Notes: generated from the letters alone by a model not told the origin. A stretch of DNA of 44,453 nt from a virus (IMGVR_UViG_3300017605_000168:1-44453), one strand, 5' to 3'; counted from the first letter of the stretch, positions 33,805 to 40,547 are shown. Program-made: numbers and translations.

Positions 33805-35643
33805 ATGAAACTCAACTCTCGCGGAGAACGGTGTGCCGGGATCGGCGGAACGACCGTCAGCTATAACGGTCAGCCGATCGCGTCGCCTGCCGGTGGAGCG
33901 AACTGGATGGACGACGATCATATCGTCTATCAAGTATGTTCGATGGCGCGGCCGAGGAACAATCCGAAGACGCTCACGTTCGACGAATATTGCGAACAGA
34001 TGCGAGCGTTGCACGACATTCACCGACCGCATCGGTTCTCAGGTTGGACCGGAATTCCTGTCGGTGCGCCCATCGAAGCGTGTCGCGTTGAACGCTACAA
34101 CGTGCGAACTGGCGTGAAGGATACCGTCTTCACGCATGGCGCGAATTTCATCGAAGCAAGAGGCGGTCTCGCAGCGGTATGGTATGGGACGCGCGATCCG
34201 ATGATCGTCGGTATCACGCTCAGCGACGGTCGCAGATTTCCGATCTCTGGGCTTGGTTCGGTCGGCCCTGATGGTGCGGTCGCAATCAAAAACGACTATC
34301 AGTCAAACGGTCCGTGGTCGGTTCACGAAAAAGACGGATCGACGTGGCAGCTAACCGCAGGCGACGCGATCCAGATCAATCTGCTGGGCAATCGGCGCGC
34401 GGTGTTTGCTGGCAACGCGGGATGGACAGGCGTCAATGCGCCAGTCCCAGTCATGCTTCCCGGCGCGGTATGGTGGACGTGTGTCATTGAAATCGACAGC
34501 GAACTGTGGGCACTGTATCAACACGAAGACGGAAGTCTCGTGCTGCACCCGTTTACGGCGACCGTGGGATTTCGTCTGGCGCCTCCGGGAAGTATGACCT
34601 ATCGACCGGACATCGTTCGTCTCAGCGCAACCGTCGTGCGCGTCGTCTGGGCCAGTCGTGAAGACGAAGGGCCGGACGTCCAGCAATCCATCGATTTCGA
34701 TATCACGTCAACACGGAGCGATCTGGGCGCCATTCTGCCGCCTCCACCGCCTCCACCTCCACCTCCACCTCCACCTATGGCACAAGGAATTACCGACGCT
34801 CAATTCGCTACGTTGCAAGAGGAACGCAATAAAATTCCCGGCGAGATACTGACCGATGAACAGCGGGGCGCAATCCTCAACGCGACGGCTTACAAACACC
34901 GCAACGATGCAGGCGCGCGTCTCGGCTTGCAACGAAAAGACAGCGGAACTGGATCCGTTCAGCCGAAAACAGGAACGCGCATCTGGAACGGACTGCGGAT
35001 CATCGACAAGGACGGGCACCATTGGGGCGAAGACGTATGCGGCGCGTGTTCATCGGGCCGCTTCAATCCTGTCCGCGCGACACCGGGAACCGCTGAAGAC
35101 GTGAAAGACCTATGGATCGATCCGGTCGCACCGACCGACGAACCGCAGACGTTCACGCATAAATACATCGGAGGCAGCAATGACACTGGAACGTGTGACC
35201 AGTGCGGACTGTCTCGCTTCGACAGCGTCCACAAGATTCCGCAAAGTCTCATCAACCACGACTACGACGGCGGCGAGCAGGATACCGGCCTGTGCGATAT
35301 CTGCCAGAAGCCGCTCGAGGATTCGATTCACGGACAACCCGAGGAGCCTTCACCTGTGGACAAACACGAATTCGTCGGCACTGGAAAATTCTGTTCGGAG
35401 TGCGGCAAACCGAAGGCGGATCCGATTCACGATATGACGCCAGCGCCGGGAGGCGGCACCGTGGACATGGGACCGACGAACGCGCTATTGGAGCAGATGC
35501 TGGCCGAACAGAAGATCACGAACCAGAAACTCGACCAACTACGGACTGACGTCACGAAATCCGTGACCGGCGCGATTGCGGAATTAATCGCGGCGATCAA
35601 GTTGGGCGGTCTCTTCAAAGAGAAGAAACCAGCCAAGAAGTAG
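33805..35643 (+). CDS. propeller-like protein with polyproline linker and zinc knuckles
   Basis: Residues 1 to about 305 look like repeated beta blades (GGANWMDDDHIVYQV, GLAAVWYGTRDPMIVGI, GNAGWTGVNAPVPVML). A run of 13 prolines (residues 312-324, encoded 34738-34776) precedes a helical part and then three repeats of H-x8-9-G-x-C-x2-C-x6-D-x-[VI]-H starting near residues 452, 485 and 521; a degenerate copy starts near 405. A C-terminal coiled coil and a Lys-rich end follow. The ATG right after the prolines is not preceded by an RBS, so one long protein is likelier. The role is unknown; a virion or cell-wall-binding protein is possible. Confidence 0.7.
   Translation: MKLNSRGERCAGIGGTTVSYNGQPIASPAGGANWMDDDHIVYQVCSMARPRNNPKTLTFDEYCEQMRALHDIHRPHRFSGWTGIPVGAPIEACRVERYNVRTGVKDTVFTHGANFIEARGGLAAVWYGTRDPMIVGITLSDGRRFPISGLGSVGPDGAVAIKNDYQSNGPWSVHEKDGSTWQLTAGDAIQINLLGNRRAVFAGNAGWTGVNAPVPVMLPGAVWWTCVIEIDSELWALYQHEDGSLVLHPFTATVGFRLAPPGSMTYRPDIVRLSATVVRVVWASREDEGPDVQQSIDFDITSTRSDLGAILPPPPPPPPPPPPPMAQGITDAQFATLQEERNKIPGEILTDEQRGAILNATAYKHRNDAGARLGLQRKDSGTGSVQPKTGTRIWNGLRIIDKDGHHWGEDVCGACSSGRFNPVRATPGTAEDVKDLWIDPVAPTDEPQTFTHKYIGGSNDTGTCDQCGLSRFDSVHKIPQSLINHDYDGGEQDTGLCDICQKPLEDSIHGQPEEPSPVDKHEFVGTGKFCSECGKPKADPIHDMTPAPGGGTVDMGPTNALLEQMLAEQKITNQKLDQLRTDVTKSVTGAIAELIAAIKLGGLFKEKKPAKK
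34738..34776 (+). repeat. polyproline microsatellite, 13 Pro codons
   Basis: The stretch consists of CCG and then alternating CCT/CCA codons (with one more CCG) encoding 13 consecutive prolines that link the propeller-like and zinc-knuckle halves of the protein. Hexamer CCTCCA repetition suggests slippage-prone length variation. Confidence 0.85.
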
Positions 35644-35645
35644 CG

Positions 35646-36365
35646 ATGGCACTGACCTACTACATTCCGGTAGCAGGAACGTGGGGCGTTGACGATGCGT
35701 GGGTTGTCAGCGATACGGGCCTGTTCACCGGAATGATGCTCAGCGACGGGATGGCTCCGTTACGCGCGACCGACAAGACGCCCATCTTCAATTGGGACAG
35801 CAAGCTGAATGGCCTTTGGTGGACCGGCAGCGAAAGCTGGACCTACTATGGGATCAAGCTGGCCGATCTGTTGGAACAAATTCCTTTTGAGTTTCGCAAC
35901 CTGATTGCCCACAGTCACGGCGGCAACGTCGCGTTGAACGCAGCGAATGTGCTCGCGACTCGACCGGGGTTGCCGCGCATCCGAACGTTAACGACGGTCG
36001 GAACGCCTGTTAGGGCCGACATCAACGCGCGAGGAGCAGCGGAGATGATCGACTTTTGGCAGCACATTTGCGATGCGCGATGGGACTGGATGGGCACATT
36101 GAAGCATGTTGTCAAGAATGGCCCAACGAAGACGCTAGGCAAGATCGGTGACGGTGCGTTCTCTCTGGAGCGTCGCTTTCTGATTCCCGGAGTCACGAAC
36201 ATTCTGGTCAAGGACATCTACCATTCGGAAGTGCTGAACGATCCCGTCGAGATGCGCCGCTGGATCGACGACGGCTGGAATTACAACATCAAAAACGCAG
36301 GCGGCAAACATCCGGAGACGAACGGTGATAACGGACAACCATGTTCGAACGGCAAGGTTCGTTAG
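35646..36365 (+). CDS. alpha/beta-hydrolase (lipase/esterase-like), 239 aa
   Basis: The sequence shows NLIAHSHGGNVAL (about residues 85-97), a nucleophile elbow in which S90 is the likely catalytic serine. An oxyanion-type VAGTWG lies near residue 9-14, and IYHSEVLND near the C-terminus provides H193 as the candidate catalytic His. The acid residue cannot be fixed. Such enzymes hydrolyse esters, including lipids; envelope lipid action is inferred from the neighbouring lysis genes. No signal peptide is visible. The end overlaps the nuclease gene by 41 bases. Confidence 0.75.
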   Translation: MALTYYIPVAGTWGVDDAWVVSDTGLFTGMMLSDGMAPLRATDKTPIFNWDSKLNGLWWTGSESWTYYGIKLADLLEQIPFEFRNLIAHSHGGNVALNAANVLATRPGLPRIRTLTTVGTPVRADINARGAAEMIDFWQHICDARWDWMGTLKHVVKNGPTKTLGKIGDGAFSLERRFLIPGVTNILVKDIYHSEVLNDPVEMRRWIDDGWNYNIKNAGGKHPETNGDNGQPCSNGKVR

Positions 36366-36972
36366 GACGCTTGACGGCGACACCTTCGAATGCGTGCTCG
36401 ACTTGCTACCGACGGTGGTCTCTCCGAAAGCGATGGTTGGCGCCCATATTCGCGTCTACAACTGGAACGCCGCCGAACTGGACGAAACCGACGGACCGAT
36501 CATGCGAACGTTGTTTGACCAGCAACTGAGACGCGCGAAACGGATCGACGTGGAGATGCGCGGACATTCGTTTGAGCGGATCGTGGCCTCGGTATATCTG
36601 GACCAGTCGTTATTCGCTGGACTGCTGGTTGAGCATTTGCGATCGTTGCAGCGAGCGAGACAATCGATCATGCCGACCATCCCAGATCTTCCGGCGCATC
36701 TCAAAACGTCTCCCGGTGTAGATATGACCACGCCTCCGATCGAGTGGTTGCAGCCGACAACGCACATGATCATGGATGCGGTGAAGAATGCCGACTTCGG
36801 AGAAGGCAAGCATGTCGTCGTGACGTGGATCGCGACAACTGAAGGCGTGAACGCGGCGGTCGTCGCGAAGGTGATCGAGAGCGAAAAAATAGACTTCAAG
36901 GTTGTCAGTTGGGTCGGCAAGAAATGGGGAGCGCCGATCGAGGCTGGTATCGCTGGACAGATTTCATTTTGA
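36325..36972 (+). CDS. staphylococcal nuclease-like protein with C-terminal extension
   Basis: The N-terminal 95 residues match the SNase fold pattern: RTLDGDTFECVLDLLP (about 14-29), IRVYNWNAAELDETDG (about 42-57) and SFERIVASVYLD (about 82-93). R43 and E51 are spaced like SNase R35/E43, and R85 aligns with R87, so the catalytic trio appears kept. A second region (about 120-215) with KHVVVTWIATTEGVNAAVV is not recognised. Translation starts at GTG 36325 inside the hydrolase gene. No signal peptide is present. It may degrade host DNA or act in recombination. Confidence 0.7.
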   Translation: MITDNHVRTARFVRTLDGDTFECVLDLLPTVVSPKAMVGAHIRVYNWNAAELDETDGPIMRTLFDQQLRRAKRIDVEMRGHSFERIVASVYLDQSLFAGLLVEHLRSLQRARQSIMPTIPDLPAHLKTSPGVDMTTPPIEWLQPTTHMIMDAVKNADFGEGKHVVVTWIATTEGVNAAVVAKVIESEKIDFKVVSWVGKKWGAPIEAGIAGQISF

Positions 36973-37065
36973 CGGTCGGCGGCGTAAGGGCGCTATTCCG
37001 CTGGGAACGCAGCCTGCCCCGGTTGCGAGGCGTAGTGTCTTCAAGAACCTCACCCGTCGGCCGTC
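36971..37065 (+). ncRNA. candidate structured RNA closed by a 12-bp stem
   Basis: In the 139-base gap after the nuclease gene, 12 bases at 36971-36982 (GACGGTCGGCGG) can pair with 37054-37065 (CCGTCGGCCGTC) over all 12 positions, counting two G-U pairs. The roughly 71-base interior contains smaller possible stems (GCTG/CAGC, GCC/GGC). It is not a tRNA. It could be a processed RNA or an elaborate terminator of the late block. The stop codon of the nuclease overlaps its first bases. Confidence 0.4.
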
Positions 37066-37075
37066 AATTCATTCC

Positions 37076-37105
37076 TTGACAGTTTGTCATTTCATACCCT
37101 AGGAT
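37076..37105 (+). promoter_or_regulatory. putative promoter ahead of HNH gene
   Basis: TTGACA (37076-37081) is followed after 18 bases by TAGGAT (37100-37105), a 4/6 match to -10. The spacer holds GTTTGTCAT, close to a half-site of the four palindromic operators downstream. Because AGGA at 37101-37104 may also be the RBS of ATG 37112, either a leaderless transcript or a different -10 is possible. Confidence 0.5.
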
Positions 37106-37111
37106 TCCGGC

Positions 37112-37528
37112 ATGGCGAACCGACACGACCGAGGCGGAAACGGATCCTACGGCATGAATTGGATCCGCAAGGAACGACGCCTTGCGATCTACCTCCGAGA
37201 CGGTCTCTCGTGCCTATGGTGCGGTCTCACGGTTGAAGACGGGATCCAGCTAACGCTCGATCACGCGGTTCCACGGTCGCGACACTTGAACCACGCATCC
37301 GATAATCTGTTCACGGCGTGCATATCCTGCAACGGTTCGCGCAAGCACTGGTCGGTCGCAACGTTCGCGTGGACAATGGCGCAGAGGTTCGACGGGTTGA
37401 TTCCAGCCTCAACAATCGTCGAGAACATCCGATACCAGTTACGCCAGCCGGTTGACGTCGAAACCGCCAAAGCCATCATTCAGCGGCGCGGATTCAAAGC
37501 CGCTCTGTCGCTGAAGAACATCGCGTAA
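37112..37528 (+). CDS. HNH endonuclease
   Basis: The 138-residue product carries a full HNH-type signature: CLWCG (C34/C37), LTLDHAVPRSR (about 47-57, with D50-H51), DNLFTACISCNG (about 64-75, with C70/C73/N74). The two Cys pairs bind structural zinc. The gene stands alone after the late block and before the first operator-promoter repeat. It could be a homing nuclease, a packaging accessory or a host-attack enzyme; the location at the early edge does not decide. Confidence 0.88.
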   Translation: MANRHDRGGNGSYGMNWIRKERRLAIYLRDGLSCLWCGLTVEDGIQLTLDHAVPRSRHLNHASDNLFTACISCNGSRKHWSVATFAWTMAQRFDGLIPASTIVENIRYQLRQPVDVETAKAIIQRRGFKAALSLKNIA

Positions 37529-37556
37529 ACTCCGAAATTTCCTGAGCGAATATCGG

Positions 37557-37588
37557 CATTTGACATATAGAATGACAAATGAGATGAT
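37557..37588 (+). promoter_or_regulatory. operator-promoter repeat, copy 1
   Basis: An imperfect palindrome at 37557-37581 consists of arms CATTTGACAT and ATGACAAATG with a 5-base centre (ATAGA); the arms differ at one pair. TTGACA (37560-37565) lies inside it, and GATGAT (37583-37588) follows at 17 bases as -10. Similar sequence extends about 15-20 bases upstream (TGAGCGAATATCGG). The gene start is 37637. No other repeat of this type was found outside 37-42 kb. Confidence 0.8.
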
Positions 37589-37594
37589 TCTCTG

Positions 37595-37616
37595 GTCGGC
37601 GCAATTCGGCGGCGAC
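37595..37616 (+). promoter_or_regulatory. 5' leader hairpin, copy 1
   Basis: GTCGGCGC (37595-37602) pairs with GCGGCGAC (37609-37616) in 7 of 8 positions around loop AATTCG. It lies close to the predicted transcription start. An RBS GGGAG follows before ATG 37637. Copies 2 and 3 share the position and loop type. Confidence 0.6.
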
Positions 37617-37636
37617 GGAAACCGGGAGACAGCGAC

Positions 37637-37921
37637 ATGGCACGAACGAGACAGACGGTCAACGTGAAAGCGATCATCGAAAAGGTCAACCAGTTCAACG
37701 CGACCAGCAAGGTGAGCGCTGACATCCGTCATGGTCAGAACGTGCTCGCGGAGACCATCCTGCACGCGGCAAACGCGTATGCGGGATTCGGGTATCTGAC
37801 AGCGGCGAATGTGCCTGCTGGCGAACTGCCGGGAATCATCTACGGCGACAGGGCCGGAAACGGTTCGGACAACCAGTATCCGGACGAGTCGAGAATCTTT
37901 TTCTACACGTCGAAGCTGTAA
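37637..37921 (+). CDS. hypothetical early protein, 94 aa
   Basis: The product begins MARTRQTVNVKAIIEKVNQFN and contains AYAGFGYLTAANVPAG (about 48-63). This plan, helical front then a Gly/Tyr-rich centre, recalls small early proteins of other phages but has no known function. It is the only gene between operator copies 1 and 2. GGGAG precedes its ATG with 8 bases of spacing. Confidence 0.7.
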   Translation: MARTRQTVNVKAIIEKVNQFNATSKVSADIRHGQNVLAETILHAANAYAGFGYLTAANVPAGELPGIIYGDRAGNGSDNQYPDESRIFFYTSKL

Positions 37922-37932
37922 GCAGGGCATGG

Positions 37933-37964
37933 CATTTGACAAATAGAATGACAAATGCCATACT
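37933..37964 (+). promoter_or_regulatory. operator-promoter repeat, copy 2
   Basis: The same palindrome occupies 37933-37957 with one base changed (CATTTGACAA arm start). TTGACA is at 37936-37941 and CATACT at 37959-37964 as -10 (17-base spacer, 4/6 match). It follows gene 37637 directly and precedes the 38009 operon. The upstream flank is less like copies 1 and 4. Confidence 0.8.
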
Positions 37965-37973
37965 CTCTCTGTC

Positions 37974-37989
37974 AGCGCGATTGGGCGCT
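37974..37989 (+). promoter_or_regulatory. 5' leader hairpin, copy 2
   Basis: AGCGC (37974-37978) pairs with GCGCT (37985-37989) around GATTGG. Relative to copy 3 (GGCGC/GCGCC) both sides of the closing pair have changed together, which is a compensatory change. GAAACGGGAG follows as in copy 3, with ATG 38009 eight bases after GGGAG. Confidence 0.6.
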
Positions 37990-38008
37990 CGAAACGGGAG
38001 ATACGAAA

Positions 38009-38107
38009 ATGAAGCTGGTCCTGAAGAGAAAAGAATTCAAGAAGCTGAGCAAGGGCGCGATTTCGATGTTGTTGGGCGCTGGCGTTTCGATCACGGTGCA
38101 GCGATGA
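38009..38107 (+). CDS. short basic peptide, 32 aa
   Basis: The first ORF after operator copy 2 encodes a 32-residue Lys-rich amphipathic peptide (MKLVLKRKEFKKLSKGAISM at the front). It has a strong RBS (GGGAG) and overlaps the next ATG (ATGA at 38104-38107). It could be a leader peptide coupling translation, or a genuine small protein. The function is unknown. Confidence 0.5.
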   Translation: MKLVLKRKEFKKLSKGAISMLLGAGVSITVQR

Positions 38108-38400
38108 AAGCCGCAATCGCAACGACTATTCTTAAGCAGTTGGGAGGGATAGGATTCGCGGTCATGACTGGCGCGAAAGACTTCGTCGGTCTGGAATCCG
38201 GATTGATGTTCCGGATTCCCAAGGCGAAGGATGGAATCAACCGCGTGCGCGTGGTTCTGACGCCAGCAGACGATTACACGGTCGAATTCTGGCGCACGCG
38301 CAGGACGTCTGCGACGCTGGTCGAGACGCGCGACAGGGTCTACTGCGACCAGCTACAGGCCGTGTTCACGTCAGTGACGGGTTTACATACGAGGTTCTGA
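38104..38400 (+). CDS. hypothetical early protein, 98 aa
   Basis: The ATG overlaps the stop of the 32-aa peptide. The product starts with a hydrophobic helix (AAIATTILKQLGGIGFAVMTG) followed by a beta-rich centre (NRVRVVLTPADDYTVEFW) and an ETRDRVYCDQLQAVF end. An upstream in-frame extension to 37936 would read through the operator and leader, so it is not favoured. No family is recognised. The stop overlaps the next gene (TGATG). Confidence 0.65.
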   Translation: MKAAIATTILKQLGGIGFAVMTGAKDFVGLESGLMFRIPKAKDGINRVRVVLTPADDYTVEFWRTRRTSATLVETRDRVYCDQLQAVFTSVTGLHTRF

Positions 38401-38588
38401 TGAAGTCAGCACTGCAAGTCGGTCAACGCGTCCGCGATATTCTCGGCCATCGTTACGACGTGGTCGAGGTATCACCAGACGGCTATCGCGTGAAAGTCCA
38501 GCCGCTGACGCCGATCGGCACGCCAGCGACGTTATATCCGCTCGGCGTGCCGGTCTGGGGGTTCCGATCAGATTTTCGAGAGGAGTAG
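38400..38588 (+). CDS. hypothetical small beta-rich protein, 62 aa
   Basis: The product resembles an SH3-like small barrel in pattern (VGQRVRDILGHRYDVVEV then YRVKVQPLTPIG). It starts within the previous stop codon region (TGATG at 38398-38402) and is followed by the next gene after 3 bases. The function is unknown. Confidence 0.6.
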   Translation: MKSALQVGQRVRDILGHRYDVVEVSPDGYRVKVQPLTPIGTPATLYPLGVPVWGFRSDFREE

Positions 38589-38591
38589 GCG

Positions 38592-38792
38592 ATGGTTCTA
38601 CACGAAGACGTGATCATGTTGCGTCGTAAGGGACAGGCTGCGCTGGAACGGCTGCACGGTAAGACGTCGCGCGTTCTATCAGCGATGAAGGAACTGGGCG
38701 AACTCGACGAGAAGGCGACTCGCTGGACGTCAGCGGACGAGCGGCGGTTCAAGGATCTGGAAGCAATTATCACGGCAAAGGACAACCAGTAA
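38592..38792 (+). CDS. hypothetical helical protein, 66 aa
   Basis: A charged, mainly helical protein with RRKGQAALERLHGKTSRV and LGELDEKATRWTSADERRF segments. GAGAGGAGTAGGCG before ATG 38592 gives an RBS. It overlaps the next start (TAATG at 38790-38794). No family is recognised. Confidence 0.6.
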   Translation: MVLHEDVIMLRRKGQAALERLHGKTSRVLSAMKELGELDEKATRWTSADERRFKDLEAIITAKDNQ

Positions 38793-38914
38793 TGTTGAGA
38801 ATTCTTTTTGCGTTCTTGCGCGCGCTGACCATCAGCGGTGTGCGTGGACGTCGGCCGGGGCGCTCGATGGCACGTCGCGCTGGTTATCGCGCGGTGCGAA
38901 AGATCTTCCGATGA
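38792..38914 (+). CDS. Arg-rich peptide, 40 aa
   Basis: A 40-residue ORF with a hydrophobic start (MLRILFAFLRALTI) and a very basic end (RGRRPGRSMARRAGYR). It is locked to its neighbours by start/stop overlap on both sides (TAATG at 38790-38794, ATGA at 38911-38914). Nucleic-acid or membrane binding is conceivable. The short length makes the call tentative. Confidence 0.45.
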   Translation: MLRILFAFLRALTISGVRGRRPGRSMARRAGYRAVRKIFR

Positions 38915-39258
38915 CGAACCTTTACTACAACGTGAGTCCGCGCTATACCGGCGGCTCGCCAGCGCAGGTGACGCTCCGGATCGCTGACCAAGTTGCGCGC
39001 GAGGAACAGACCGCGCATGCGAGGGCGCTCACCGGCATCTACGGTGACGAAGAGCGAGAAAGAGCGGCGCAAGGGCTGCGCGGTATCTCTGAAGAAGTCA
39101 GCGAACGCGCGGACGCGTGGATCGTCCGAGACCTGATAACCGGTGAGCGGTTCGTCCGACCGTTCACAATCTACGGCGAGACGGCGCTTCGACAGTCGCG
39201 CAGGTTCTGGCGACTGCGGCAGAAATACGAGCTACCGCTGGAAACGGAGTTGAAGTGA
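38911..39258 (+). CDS. hypothetical early protein, 115 aa
   Basis: The product is rich in Arg and Glu, with helices around residues 20-60 and a beta/turn part near DAWIVRDLITGERFVRPFT (about 68-86). It overlaps both neighbours by single stop/start junctions. I do not recognise the family. Confidence 0.65.
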   Translation: MTNLYYNVSPRYTGGSPAQVTLRIADQVAREEQTAHARALTGIYGDEERERAAQGLRGISEEVSERADAWIVRDLITGERFVRPFTIYGETALRQSRRFWRLRQKYELPLETELK

Positions 39259-39503
39259 TGTTTTACATCCTGCTAGTCGTGACGCCAGCCGGATTCGTAT
39301 CGACATGGATCACGGACGACGTTCACGAAGCGTCCAGTCCGCTCTTCGGTCCGCGTCGCTGGCAGGATGCGCTAGAACTTCTCCCGGTGACGGCAACCGA
39401 GATTCACGTTCGAATCGAGGCAAATGCCGTGCAATGGCCGGATCGTATTGCAGGCAAATCGACGACGACAGGAGTCTGCTCATGGAACGAAAAGAGTTTG
39501 TAA
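39258..39503 (+). CDS. hypothetical early protein, 81 aa
   Basis: Starts at ATG 39258, which overlaps the preceding TGA; GTG 39255 is an in-frame alternative. The front (MFYILLVVTPAGFVSTWI) is hydrophobic but reads more like beta strands than a membrane anchor. It overlaps the next ORF by 22 bases. The role is unknown. Confidence 0.6.
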   Translation: MFYILLVVTPAGFVSTWITDDVHEASSPLFGPRRWQDALELLPVTATEIHVRIEANAVQWPDRIAGKSTTTGVCSWNEKSL

Positions 39504-39607
39504 GGACAATCTTCAAAAGCGCCGAGTGGGAAGGCCTACTCGCTGACGGTTGGGTCACGATCTGCGTGAACAGCCAGAACGTCGCACTGATGGTGAAGTC
39601 GTCATGA
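39482..39607 (+). CDS. hypothetical peptide, 41 aa
   Basis: A short ORF inside the end of the previous gene: MERKEFVRTIFKSAEWEGLL at the front and a beta-like WVTICVNSQNVALMVK end. GGAGTC about ten bases upstream may serve as RBS. ATGA overlaps the next start at 39604. Support is the tight packing. Confidence 0.5.
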   Translation: MERKEFVRTIFKSAEWEGLLADGWVTICVNSQNVALMVKSS

Positions 39608-39816
39608 TTCGCGAGGGAAAGCCGGTGATGATCGCCTGGGTCTCGCCAGAAGGAATCGACGTCACGCATCTGGACCGCAAACCGATCGACGCGATCGAAT
39701 TGCGATGCGCCGGAGCAGGTTGGCGCTGGCACGACTTCGACGGCAACGAATGGGGTTCGGCAGGAGCGGCAATCAACGACGAGATAGTGCCGCGATGGGT
39801 GAAAAAGGAAATATAG
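39604..39816 (+). CDS. hypothetical early protein, 70 aa
   Basis: Translation probably starts at ATG 39604 overlapping the previous stop. The product has IAWVSPEGIDVTHLD and a Trp/Gly-rich CAGAGWRWHDFDGNEWGSAG centre (about residues 35-54), suggesting a small beta fold. A longer in-frame start at 39550 is less likely because of overlap. Family unknown. Confidence 0.6.
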   Translation: MIREGKPVMIAWVSPEGIDVTHLDRKPIDAIELRCAGAGWRWHDFDGNEWGSAGAAINDEIVPRWVKKEI

Positions 39817-39825
39817 GATCAAGCC

Positions 39826-40005
39826 ATGACCGAAGACGAATACGTGAGAACGCAAGCGATTATCAGGATTCGAATTGCAAATTCATGTATGCGCGATGCT
39901 GGTCCTTTAGACGGCGTTGCGAACAGGAAATTGATCGCGGCCATCAAAGCGACAGAGCGCGTCCTACAGATTCTCATGGACGAAGAAAAACAGGAACGAA
40001 CATGA
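39826..40005 (+). CDS. hypothetical helical protein, 59 aa
   Basis: A small, helical, charged protein (EYVRTQAIIRIRIANSCM; later LIAAIKATERVLQILMDEEK). Its TGA overlaps the ATG of the YkgJ-like gene (ATGA at 40002-40005). It may be translationally coupled to that gene. No function is apparent. Confidence 0.55.
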   Translation: MTEDEYVRTQAIIRIRIANSCMRDAGPLDGVANRKLIAAIKATERVLQILMDEEKQERT

Positions 40006-40436
40006 ATCCGTTCAACCGAACGCAATGCGCGTGCGATCGTTGTGTCCAGTGTTGCAAACGCCAGCCCGGACCGCTGGCCGTCGGGGACTTTGAACGGATC
40101 GCGAGTTTCATGCGACTCGATTTAGACAGAGCGAAATCGTTCTTCCGCAATTCTCCGGGCGCAGTGGTATCTGTCGCCGGAGAACCGTATCGGATCCGAA
40201 CGATCGTGCCTGCCGCAGATCGATCTGGTAGATGCGTATTTTTGGACAGAGACGATCGCTGCCAGATTCACGAAGTCGCGCCGTTCGGATGCGCGTTTTT
40301 TGATATGCACATGGCGCCAGACGTCGCGAACGTTCGCGCGATCTGGTATCTCAGGGAAATCGACAGCGACGAGTCGTATGGGCGGCTACGCCGTTCGCTG
40401 CAATTCGCTGACACCTACAATCCGACGCACGCGTAG
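40002..40436 (+). CDS. YkgJ-family Cys-cluster protein, 144 aa
   Basis: The product has a CACDRCVQCCKRQPGPL segment (about residues 8-24) with C-x2-C-x2-CC, and later CVFLDRDDRCQIHEVAPFGCAFF (about 77-99). This layout is characteristic of the YkgJ/Fe-S or zinc cluster family of unknown enzymatic role. It closes the copy-2 gene group; operator copy 3 follows within 30 bases. The longer in-frame extension to 39705 is rejected. Confidence 0.78.
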   Translation: MNPFNRTQCACDRCVQCCKRQPGPLAVGDFERIASFMRLDLDRAKSFFRNSPGAVVSVAGEPYRIRTIVPAADRSGRCVFLDRDDRCQIHEVAPFGCAFFDMHMAPDVANVRAIWYLREIDSDESYGRLRRSLQFADTYNPTHA

Positions 40437-40465
40437 GAGCATGAGAATTCCGGAGCATTTTGCTG

Positions 40466-40497
40466 CATTTGACATATAGAATGACAAATGAGATACT
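40466..40497 (+). promoter_or_regulatory. operator-promoter repeat, copy 3
   Basis: The palindrome at 40466-40490 is identical to copies 1 and 4. TTGACA (40469-40474) and GATACT (40492-40497) are 17 bases apart. The upstream flank (GGAGCATTTTGCTG) is loosely like the others. It drives the DUF6011 gene and the two ORFs after it. Confidence 0.82.
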
Positions 40498-40506
40498 TCT
40501 CTGGTC

Positions 40507-40522
40507 GGCGCGATTGGGCGCC
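40507..40522 (+). promoter_or_regulatory. 5' leader hairpin, copy 3
   Basis: GGCGC (40507-40511) pairs with GCGCC (40518-40522) around GATTGG. The following TGAAACGGGA matches copy 2. The RBS is GGAG about 9 bases before ATG 40548. Its predicted position is within a few bases of the transcript start. Confidence 0.6.
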
Positions 40523-40547
40523 TGAAACGGGAACGGAGAAGAAAATC

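Noticed and set aside
33313-34032. 239-codon minus-strand ORF across the protease and next gene
   Set aside because: Both plus-strand genes have real motifs here; the antisense product has none.
36971-37065. tRNA in the gap after the nuclease gene
   Set aside because: The 12-bp closing stem and lack of a GTTCRA T-loop and D-loop pattern do not fit a tRNA.
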